DNA of 5,506 nucleotides from a bacterium (lineage in GTDB: Bacteria > Patescibacteriota > Saccharimonadia > Saccharimonadales > Saccharimonadaceae): assembly GCA_030428585.1 (NCBI GenBank), contig JAUIDL010000050.1:1-5506 (forward strand). The letters are read 5' to 3'. Positions 1-3,243 of the stretch are shown here, in pieces. Positions within the stretch are counted from its first letter, which is position 1, and each line of letters starts with the position of its first letter. The notes under the pieces are model-generated. The model was not told the origin of the DNA. It ran no database searches and was given only the letters and a program-made list of their open reading frames with translations. The position numbers were made by a program, and so were the translations under genes.

Positions 1-208
1 GCTCGATCGTGTCGCGCTCAGAGATCAGCTCGAACTCGGCGATGATCGTGTGGCGGTCGTTGGCCACTTCGGCACTGGTGACACCACTGGCAGTTGCGAC
101 GTAGCGGCGCAGCCCGACGATATGGGTCGACAACTCGCCACGGAATTCGACGAGAATCTTCCCATCGAGTGTATCAAGCACGACAATGTCGTTTGCGTGA
201 TTGGACAT
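1..208 (-). CDS. Hypothetical protein, N-terminal part (gene runs off the left edge)
   Basis: The first 69 residues of an open frame that continues beyond the window. It begins MSNHANDIVVLDTLDGKILV. The start is well supported: AAAGGAG (214-220 on the minus strand) sits 5 nt before the ATG, the best Shine-Dalgarno in the window. Codons end mostly in C or G, like the two plus-strand genes to the right. The visible part alternates short hydrophobic runs (DIVVLDTL, KILVEF, TIIAEFELI) with charged residues, which suggests a small beta-rich soluble protein. There is no signal peptide or membrane segment. It is divergent from the gene at 418 and shares a 209-bp intergenic region with it. I do not recognise the family, and the C-terminus is missing. 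Confidence 0.75.
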   Translation of the reverse strand, partial: MSNHANDIVVLDTLDGKILVEFRGELSTHIVGLRRYVATASGVTSAEVANDRHTIIAEFELISERDTIE

Positions 209-231
209 GGTGACTCCTTTAGGGTCGCGAG

Positions 232-247
232 CGAGAGACGCCTCTCG
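232..247 (-). other. Leader hairpin of the left minus-strand gene
   Basis: A perfect 6-bp inverted repeat (CGAGAG / CTCTCG) with a 4-nt loop lies 11 nt upstream of the Shine-Dalgarno of the gene starting at 208. If transcribed it would form a small stable hairpin just ahead of the ribosome binding site. It does not cover that site and no T-run follows, so it is not a terminator. It may protect or structure the leader; the function is inferred. Confidence 0.4.
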
Positions 248-275
248 TTAACTCGATGCTTTTAGTATCGATGAA

Positions 276-286
276 GGGGGAAGGGA
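276..286 (-). promoter_or_regulatory. C-rich element TCCCTTCCCCC, copy 1
   Basis: On the minus strand TCCCTTCCCCC ends 67 nt before the ATG of the gene starting at 208. The same 11-mer occurs at 1684-1694, also exactly 67 nt before the ATG at 1616. Flanking bases are partly shared as well (CTTGTAA against CTTGAT just upstream). Position and strand suggest a shared operator or leader element. The tract is low in complexity, so chance cannot be excluded. Confidence 0.3.
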
Positions 287-313
287 TTACAAGTATAAGC
301 AAGTCACCAATCA

Positions 314-342
314 TTGCATTATTGTGATTAATATGTTAAAAT
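314..342 (+). promoter_or_regulatory. Promoter of the 114-residue gene (TTGCAT / extended -10 TGtTAAAAT)
   Basis: TTGCAT (314-319) is followed by a 17-nt spacer and TAAAAT (337-342). A TG one base before the hexamer makes an extended -10. It lies in the AT-rich core of the divergent intergenic region, and transcription would begin near 349. The promoter at 828-856 has the same -35, the same spacer length and the same ATTAATATG at the spacer's end. That match supports the call more than the hexamers alone do. Confidence 0.6.
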
Positions 343-354
343 AATAAATAAGCC

Positions 355-372
355 CTAAGATATCCATCTTAG
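355..372 (+). other. 5'-end hairpin of the 114-residue gene's mRNA
   Basis: A perfect 7-bp inverted repeat (CTAAGAT / ATCTTAG) with a 4-nt ATCC loop begins about 6 nt after the predicted transcription start near 349. A hairpin so close to a 5' end is a known way of slowing 5'-dependent mRNA decay. It is AT-rich and has no T-run, so it should not terminate. The start codon lies 45 nt downstream and is not masked. Confidence 0.4.
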
Positions 373-417
373 TCGAGCAAAGAGAACCTCCAATCATCCG
401 ACAGAAAAGAGAGAATC

Positions 418-762
418 GTGGCAGTTCCCGCACTTGGCTATACCGTCACATATGGTCCCGGCTCGTTCACGAACGCCGACGGCTCCACCCCTACACAGGA
501 GCAGGTCAACGCGGCGTTCGAACAGTTCCGACGGGAGATCGATCGGCGGAATTCAACCGCGGAAGTCGAGGGAATCGCGATGTGCTACATCAAGCCGGGC
601 GTCAAAATGCCCTTCGATGAGCCAGCGCTGGCGATTGTCGTCGTCGTTCCTGACAACGCATCTTCGAAGCAGCGTGTCCTCGTTTTCACCGACGATTTCG
701 CCCACTATGTGAACAAGAAGACGTCGCTGAAATTCGATCCTCGCACCCGTATGATCGTGTAG
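418..762 (+). CDS. Hypothetical protein, 114 residues, GTG start
   Basis: This frame starts at GTG with a purine-rich AAGAGAG a few bases upstream, a weak but usable Shine-Dalgarno. It begins MAVPALGYTVTYGPGSF and ends at TAG. No signal peptide, membrane segment or known catalytic motif is visible. Residues about 24-46 are helical and charged (QEQVNAAFEQFRREIDRR). Residues about 70-92 form a strongly hydrophobic beta-like stretch (LAIVVVVPDN, RVLVFTDDF), so a small alpha/beta soluble fold is likely. Codon use is heavily biased to C/G endings (gtc, ttc, atc, aag). With its own promoter and terminator this suggests a monocistronic, possibly well-expressed gene. A second open frame overlapping at 434-712 has no independent support. 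I do not recognise the family. Confidence 0.75.
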   Translation: MAVPALGYTVTYGPGSFTNADGSTPTQEQVNAAFEQFRREIDRRNSTAEVEGIAMCYIKPGVKMPFDEPALAIVVVVPDNASSKQRVLVFTDDFAHYVNKKTSLKFDPRTRMIV

Positions 763-774
763 GGCCTCACCCCA

Positions 775-838
775 ACCCGTTCAACCCGAGCCGCGCAGTA
801 TCCGCTGGCCTCAGGGTTGGGCGGGTATTGCATTTTTT
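775..838 (+). terminator. Intrinsic terminator after the 114-residue gene
   Basis: Bases 775-790 pair with 810-826 in a roughly 16-bp stem: ACCCG with CGGGT, two G-U pairs, CAACCC with GGGTTG, then GAG with CTC around one bulged A. A 19-nt loop closes it. The stem is followed by ATTGCA and six T residues (833-838). It begins 12 nt after the TAG stop. The T-run lies inside the spacer of the next promoter, so terminator and promoter overlap. Confidence 0.7.
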
Positions 839-856
839 ATATTAATATGCTATAAT
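828..856 (+). promoter_or_regulatory. Promoter of the small membrane protein gene (TTGCAT / extended -10 TGcTATAAT)
   Basis: TTGCAT (828-833), a 17-nt spacer and a perfect TATAAT (851-856) preceded by TGc give a strong extended -10 promoter, with a start near 863. The leader to the ATG at 935 would be about 72 nt. The -35 lies just after the terminator stem of the previous gene. The spacer's ATTAATATG and the leading ATTGCATT are shared with the promoter at 314-342. Confidence 0.75.
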
Positions 857-873
857 ATTATTAACGCACTTCA

Positions 874-888
874 TTGCATCGCATGCAA
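874..888 (+). other. Leader hairpin TTGCAT-CGC-ATGCAA
   Basis: A perfect 6-bp stem with a 3-nt CGC loop, about 11 nt after the predicted start of the transcript from the promoter at 828-856. It is followed by about 46 nt of leader before the ATG at 935. It may stabilise the 5' end in the same way as the hairpin at 355-372, which lies similarly close to its start site. It is not followed by a T-run. Confidence 0.35.
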
Positions 889-934
889 CTCGGTGTGCGA
901 CGCAACTTTCGACCGATTCAACAGATTGGAAACC

Positions 935-1171
935 ATGGACATCATCAGCTTCTTCACGTCGGTGCTCATCACGCTCGCCGTCATCTACGTCATCGGCTTC
1001 ATCATCACGGCCTTCGTGCTCTTCGGCAAGAAGTTCAAGAACGACTACTCGGTCTCGATGAAGTGGCTGCTGACGGTGATCTGGCCACTCACGGCCTTCG
1101 TCCTCGCGGCGACACGCTTCATGACGTGGTTCATCGAACAAGTCTTCGACTCCCTCTCCGGAAAGAAGTAG
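935..1171 (+). CDS. Small two-span membrane protein, 78 residues
   Basis: The protein begins MDIISFFTSVLITLAVIYVI. A first membrane helix covers about residues 4-30 and a second about 44-62. They are joined by a short basic loop (GKKFKND), and the C-terminal tail looks amphipathic (FMTWFIEQVFDSLSGKK). The basic loop should face the cytoplasm by the positive-inside rule, making this a helical hairpin with both ends outside; this is inferred. I chose ATG 935 over the in-frame GTG at 893 because the hydrophobic helix begins right there and the 14 extra residues are polar without a Shine-Dalgarno ahead. The ribosome site before 935 is itself weak (TTGGAAA). Codons are strongly C-ending (atc, ttc, gtc). 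It has its own strong promoter and terminator. No family recognised. Confidence 0.78.
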   Translation: MDIISFFTSVLITLAVIYVIGFIITAFVLFGKKFKNDYSVSMKWLLTVIWPLTAFVLAATRFMTWFIEQVFDSLSGKK

Positions 1172-1176
1172 GCGTC

Positions 1177-1244
1177 AAGCCCGCATCATTCAGACGCATC
1201 GAGCAACAATCGCTCTGCGTTGAATAACGCGGGCTTTTGTTGTT
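1177..1244 (+). terminator. Nested-hairpin terminator after the small membrane protein gene
   Basis: AAGCCCGC (1177-1184) pairs with GCGGGCTT (1229-1236), followed by TTTTGTTGTT. Inside are three further helices stacked in order: ATTCA (1188-1192) with TGAAT (1221-1225), ACGC with GCGT (1217-1220), and GAGC (1201-1204) with GCTC (1212-1215). The whole forms one long interrupted rod. It starts 5 nt after the TAG stop at 1171. It also lies between convergent genes, though the minus-strand side lacks a good T-run, so it mainly serves the plus strand. Confidence 0.8.
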
Positions 1245-1268
1245 ATCGCAGCAAAGAAAAAAGATCGT

Positions 1269-1616
1269 CTATTGAAAGAAGAAAAACCAAATTATAGAAC
1301 CTAGGATATTTATAAGTGGTAAGCTCAAGGCCACAATAATCACAGTGATCAATATGTCTTTGATTATCTTTGTAGATTTCGACTCGATAACGGAAGGATT
1401 ATTTGCAGATTCTTTTCTCGAAAGATAAAAAGATACTATCGCCAACACCGTACCGGCGACAATCGACGGCAGTCCTAGAAAGAGAGATAAGCCAGCTATC
1501 AGGAAGCCTGATGGATCAAATCGTAACAATTCCAATCCCCAGATTAGTACAGGGATTGCAAAGAATCCCAGACTAACATAGAGAAGGGTTTTGCTCTGGT
1601 TATTGGTTGTTGCCAT
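1269..1616 (-). CDS. Multi-spanning membrane protein, 115 residues
   Basis: The protein starts MATTNNQSKTLLYVSLGFFA. Hydrophobic segments cover about residues 11-31, 37-65 (long enough for one tilted helix or a re-entrant pair around Pro50) and 84-114, so three or four membrane passes. The only long polar stretch is about 66-83 (SRKESANNPSVIESKSTK). The protein ends in WFFFFQ with no polar tail. Coding sequence is clearly more AT-rich than in the genes at 418 and 935, with many ATA, ATT and TTA codons. No Shine-Dalgarno precedes the ATG. A possible extended -10 (TGtTAACAT, 1623-1631) lies 6 nt upstream, which would make the mRNA nearly leaderless. It is convergent with the gene at 935 and separated from the upstream minus-strand gene by a terminator. 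No family recognised. Confidence 0.75.
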   Translation of the reverse strand: MATTNNQSKTLLYVSLGFFAIPVLIWGLELLRFDPSGFLIAGLSLFLGLPSIVAGTVLAIVSFYLSRKESANNPSVIESKSTKIIKDILITVIIVALSLPLINILGSIIWFFFFQ

Positions 1617-1622
1617 ATTTGC

Positions 1623-1631
1623 ATGTTAACA
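1623..1631 (-). promoter_or_regulatory. Possible extended -10 (TGtTAACAT) for the 115-residue gene
   Basis: On the minus strand TG, one base, then TAACAT (4 of 6 against consensus) ends 6 nt before the A of the ATG at 1616. No convincing -35 is seen at 16-18 nt. It sits just past the T-run of the terminator at 1633-1658, the same terminator-then-promoter arrangement seen at 775-856. The evidence is weak alone, but it fits the missing Shine-Dalgarno. Confidence 0.25.
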
Positions 1632-1632
1632 C

Positions 1633-1658
1633 AAAAAATGACGATTTCTCGTCATTTT
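1633..1658 (-). terminator. Intrinsic terminator with GAAA loop after the 232-residue gene
   Basis: Read on the minus strand, AAAATGACGA and TCGTCATTTT form a perfect 10-bp stem closed by a GAAA tetraloop (GNRA class). The stem runs into six T residues (1638-1633). It lies 84 nt past the TAA stop at 1742 and 17 nt before the next minus-strand ATG. On the plus strand only four T residues follow, so the orientation is minus. It separates the two minus-strand genes into distinct transcripts. Confidence 0.7.
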
Positions 1659-1683
1659 AAACATAGGTCTCATGGTTCGGGGT

Positions 1684-1694
1684 GGGGGAAGGGA
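1684..1694 (-). promoter_or_regulatory. C-rich element TCCCTTCCCCC, copy 2
   Basis: Identical to the minus-strand 11-mer at 276-286. It ends 67 nt before the ATG at 1616, the same distance as copy 1 from the ATG at 208. Just upstream is a weak inverted repeat AATCAA / TTGATT. No promoter hexamers fit convincingly beside it. Confidence 0.3.
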
Positions 1695-1741
1695 ATCAAG
1701 CTTTTTGATTGACAATACAGGATACCTGCAACCAACCTAGC

Positions 1742-2440
1742 TTAAGCATCGAACGCATACAATTTGCTTGTTCGTAGCAAGTCATCAATCAAGATAAATT
1801 CTTGGCGTGAAATGGGGCGGTCGTTCGCCCCAAACTCATAACCTAACTCCGCATTAGCATGAGCATTCTCGAATTGACCGAGAGTATCCAAACTCGCCGC
1901 CATGGCTTTGATAGTGCCCTCTGCAAGCCGTATTACACTGAGGGGTTTGTAAGAAGCACCCACTTCTTGCACATCGTGTCTAATAACTGCTTTTTCCATA
2001 TAGCCGTACCCGTATGAAACTCGGTGTAGCACCCTTCCGTCTGGCGCATGTTCAGTAATATAAATACCAGGGTGTTTTACTGCCTCTGTAAACCCTTCAT
2101 CTAATTCAGATTGAATCTCAGCCTCAGTTTTGTACTGCTCACTATCAAGTACTTCTTGAATATCCAGCCCGCTCCAGACCGCGCGAGCACCCACGGTATA
2201 ATGGGAAGTGACGAGCACATGCAGATAAGATGCATCCAAATAGTCTACCTTTAGTGGTAGTTCTTGCATCCTTGAACGTAGCCCTGACTGAAACTTGATA
2301 TTTCCGTCAAATCTTTTCCATAGCCATTCTGCGAGAACTTCGTAAACACGAATTACTTCTTCTTTCTCGAGCTGGCCAACCTCTGGAAACTCAAATTTGG
2401 AGACAACAGGAATCTTCTCATTAGCATCCATAAAACTCAT
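1742..2440 (-). CDS. Hypothetical soluble protein, 232 residues
   Basis: The longest complete gene in the window. The protein is acidic and has no signal peptide or membrane segment. Residues about 24-45 (LEKEEVIRVYEVLAEWLWKRF) form a helix. Residues 65-100 look beta-rich and ordered (VDYLDASYLHVLVTSHYTVGARAVWSG). Residues 96-123 are charged (EVLDSEQYKTEAEIQSELDEGF), and 141-148 read VSYGYGYM. The C-terminal third has a helical stretch ending DLLRTSKLYAFDA. No catalytic motif is recognised. Two starts are possible: the ATG at 2440 and an in-frame ATG at 2431 (MDANEK). Neither has a Shine-Dalgarno. If the extended -10 at 2439-2447 is real it overlaps the first ATG, and the second becomes the true, leaderless start. 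Codon use is AT-rich, unlike the genes at the left of the window. It ends at TAA and is followed by a GAAA-loop terminator. Confidence 0.85.
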   Translation of the reverse strand: MSFMDANEKIPVVSKFEFPEVGQLEKEEVIRVYEVLAEWLWKRFDGNIKFQSGLRSRMQELPLKVDYLDASYLHVLVTSHYTVGARAVWSGLDIQEVLDSEQYKTEAEIQSELDEGFTEAVKHPGIYITEHAPDGRVLHRVSYGYGYMEKAVIRHDVQEVGASYKPLSVIRLAEGTIKAMAASLDTLGQFENAHANAELGYEFGANDRPISRQEFILIDDLLRTSKLYAFDA

Positions 2441-2447
2441 TATGCCA
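2439..2447 (-). promoter_or_regulatory. Extended -10 (TGgCATAAT) of the 232-residue gene
   Basis: On the minus strand TG, one base, then CATAAT (5 of 6 against TATAAT). The box ends 7 nt before the A of the in-frame ATG at 2431, so transcription would begin at or next to that A. It overlaps the ATG at 2440, and both cannot be used on this transcript. No clear -35 is seen, as allowed for extended -10 promoters. Confidence 0.4.
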
Positions 2448-2476
2448 ATTGTCAGTCGATAAGGCGAGATGTCTCC

Positions 2477-2496
2477 TGGGGATGAGGGATTCGAAC
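2477..2496 (-). repeat. Duplicated 3' end of tRNA-Gln (T-loop to base 72), att-like
   Basis: This 20-bp stretch is identical to 2511-2530 and corresponds to tRNA positions 53-72: the last T-stem base, the T-loop GTTCGAAT and the 3' strands of the T and acceptor stems. It lies 14 bp beyond the CCA end of the tRNA. The similarity goes on: GGAGA follows both copies, but the discriminator and CCA (GCCA) are missing here. A stray 3' tRNA end next to a tRNA gene is the usual footprint of tyrosine-recombinase integration, or of a local tandem duplication. No integrase is visible. Confidence 0.6.
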
Positions 2497-2501
2497 GCTT
2501 T

Positions 2502-2597
2502 TCTCCTGGCTGGGGATGAGGGATTCGAACCCCCGATCACGGGACCAGAACCCGGTGCCTTACCACTTGGCTACTCCCCATCGATTGAGCCAGGAGA
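2502..2597 (-). repeat. 10-bp inverted repeat flanking the tRNA (pre-tRNA leader/trailer stem)
   Basis: TCTCCTGGCT (2502-2511) and AGCCAGGAGA (2588-2597) are perfect reverse complements lying either side of the tRNA body. In the minus-strand transcript the 5' leader TCTCCTGGCT can pair with base 72, the discriminator G, the encoded CCA and the next five trailer bases. Seven leader bases remain between this stem and tRNA position 1. Such a stem would hide the CCA end in the precursor. The effect on processing is inferred. Confidence 0.55.
2507..2580 (-). tRNA. tRNA-Gln, anticodon CUG, CCA encoded
   Basis: A complete cloverleaf of 70 nt plus discriminator G and genomic CCA. The acceptor is TGGGGAG / ATCCCCA. 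The D-arm is GCC-AAGTGGTAA-GGC, and the anticodon loop TTCTGGT reads CUG for glutamine codon CAG. The variable loop is 4 nt, and the T-arm GGGGG-TTCGAAT-CCCTC has one G-U pair. The U1-A72 pair and D-arm match those of bacterial tRNA-Gln such as E. coli glnV. Two helix-end mismatches are present: G7-A66 and C27-U43. It has its own likely promoter about 47 nt upstream and lies downstream of the 165-residue minus-strand gene. Its 3' end is partly duplicated at 2477-2496. Confidence 0.95.
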
Positions 2598-2626
2598 GAA
2601 ATGTTCGAAAGATTGTACGTTGGTGT

Positions 2627-2655
2627 ATTATAGAGAATTTTGCCGCAAAAAGCCA
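2627..2655 (-). promoter_or_regulatory. tRNA-Gln promoter (TATAAT, weak -35)
   Basis: On the minus strand a perfect TATAAT occupies 2632-2627. The best -35 at a 17-nt spacer is TGGCTT (2655-2650), which is weak. Transcription would start near 2620, giving a leader of about 40 nt to be removed by RNase P. The -35 region overlaps the terminator of the preceding gene, the third terminator/promoter overlap in this window. Confidence 0.55.
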
Positions 2656-2677
2656 GCCCTGGACAGGGGTTAGCTGG
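2647..2677 (-). terminator. Terminator overlapping the stop of the 165-residue gene
   Basis: On the minus strand CCAG, a small bulge containing the TAA stop, CCCT, a GTCC loop, AGGG and CTGG form a GC-rich interrupted hairpin. It is followed by CTTTTTG. The hairpin includes the stop codon itself, so a terminating ribosome could cover it. It is shorter and less perfect than the other terminators here. Confidence 0.5.
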
Positions 2678-3167
2678 TTTTGATCCGTCGATACGCGAAC
2701 TTGGCGTGCTGGCGCCATTCGCCCGTACTATCACTGTCGAATTGATTAATGACGCCGTTTTTCACTTCGTTAATCAGAATTAGAGCAGGGTTGTACGGCG
2801 CCAACGTGCGATAAAAATGAATATCTTGCTCGGTAATGTGGCTACGTCCAGGAAAAATCTCGCGAAATTTTTGCGTGCCGACACTATCAAAGTAATCTGG
2901 CTGCCCCTTTGGTGGCATGTACAGTTCAGCTTTAAGTCCAACCCGGGACACAATCTTCTGAATATCGGATAGTAGTAGTTTCGACTGACTCTCGACGAAT
3001 AAAAACAGCTGCTTTTTTTCGGTCAAGAACAGGGTGGCTTCGGCGGTGCGACTGACCGGAATCTTGCGCGCAATCACCGAGTCGACATCGGCCGCAACGC
3101 CAAATTCAGCGCGGATGCGCTTTTCCAGAGCAATATCATCATAGACCTGGTCGTTCATGCCTGTCAT
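2670..3167 (-). CDS. Hypothetical protein, 165 residues
   Basis: The frame opens at 3194, but I place the start at ATG 3167 (MTGMNDQVYDDIALEKRIRA). There AGAGGTGG precedes the ATG by 4 nt, a good Shine-Dalgarno. A second ATG at 3158 (MNDQVY) is less well spaced. No signal peptide or membrane helix is visible. Residues 12-22 and 64-78 look helical (ALEKRIRAEFG, LLLSDIQKIVSRVGL). Residues 44-60 look like two short beta strands (ATLFLTEKKQLFLFVES). A Pro/Gly-rich turn (MPPKGQPDYF) leads to a second half with HITEQDIHFYRTLAPYNPALILINEVKNGVINQF. The protein ends basic (RRIKTS), so nucleic-acid contact is possible but unproven. It is divergent from the helicase gene with a 76-bp gap, which may reflect shared control. 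Family not recognised. Confidence 0.85.
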   Translation of the reverse strand: MTGMNDQVYDDIALEKRIRAEFGVAADVDSVIARKIPVSRTAEATLFLTEKKQLFLFVESQSKLLLSDIQKIVSRVGLKAELYMPPKGQPDYFDSVGTQKFREIFPGRSHITEQDIHFYRTLAPYNPALILINEVKNGVINQFDSDSTGEWRQHAKFAYRRIKTS

Positions 3168-3186
3168 TGTACCACCTCTGGGCGAC

Positions 3187-3214
3187 TTGCACAATTTAGC
3201 AGATAGGATATAAT
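3187..3214 (+). promoter_or_regulatory. Promoter upstream of the helicase gene (TTGCAC / TATAAT)
   Basis: TTGCAC (3187-3192), a 16-nt spacer and a perfect TATAAT (3209-3214) predict a start near 3221. The leader to ATG 3244 would be about 23 nt, or 8 nt to the in-frame ATG 3229. Neither is preceded by a Shine-Dalgarno. Confidence 0.55.
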
Positions 3215-3231
3215 CACCGCCCGCCTCAATG

Positions 3232-3237
3232 TATAAT
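3232..3237 (+). promoter_or_regulatory. Second TATAAT, 6 nt before the helicase start codon
   Basis: A second perfect TATAAT, 23 nt after the first, ends 6 nt before ATG 3244. If used as a -10 it would start transcription at the A of that ATG and give a leaderless mRNA. No -35 is seen at the right distance; the first TATAAT occupies that place. Confidence 0.35.
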
Positions 3238-3243
3238 AAGACT

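Noticed and set aside
50..265. Plus-strand 71-codon open frame
   Set aside because: It lies opposite the minus-strand gene at 1-208, which has a strong Shine-Dalgarno, and its own sequence has no ribosome site.
434..712. Plus-strand 92-codon open frame inside the 114-residue gene
   Set aside because: The translation is Ser/Arg/Pro-rich shadow sequence, and the other frame has the better codon pattern and start context.
893..937. GTG 893 as the start of the membrane protein
   Set aside because: No Shine-Dalgarno precedes it, and the hydrophobic segment begins immediately after ATG 935.
842..1227. Open frames on both strands over the small membrane protein gene
   Set aside because: The translations are His/Arg- or Glu/Asp-rich low-complexity shadows; the hydrophobic frame at 935-1171 explains the region.
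1695..1711. AATCAA / TTGATT inverted repeat as the terminator of the 232-residue gene
   Set aside because: The stem is short and AT-rich without a T-run; the GAAA-loop hairpin at 1633-1658 is far better.
1230..1745. Far copy of the tRNA 3' end that would bound an island
   Set aside because: I looked for the T-loop/acceptor 20-mer around 1230-1745 and found no convincing match, so island limits are not defined.
2449..2734. Small open frames across the tRNA
   Set aside because: They overlap a complete tRNA gene and its promoter and have no start signals.
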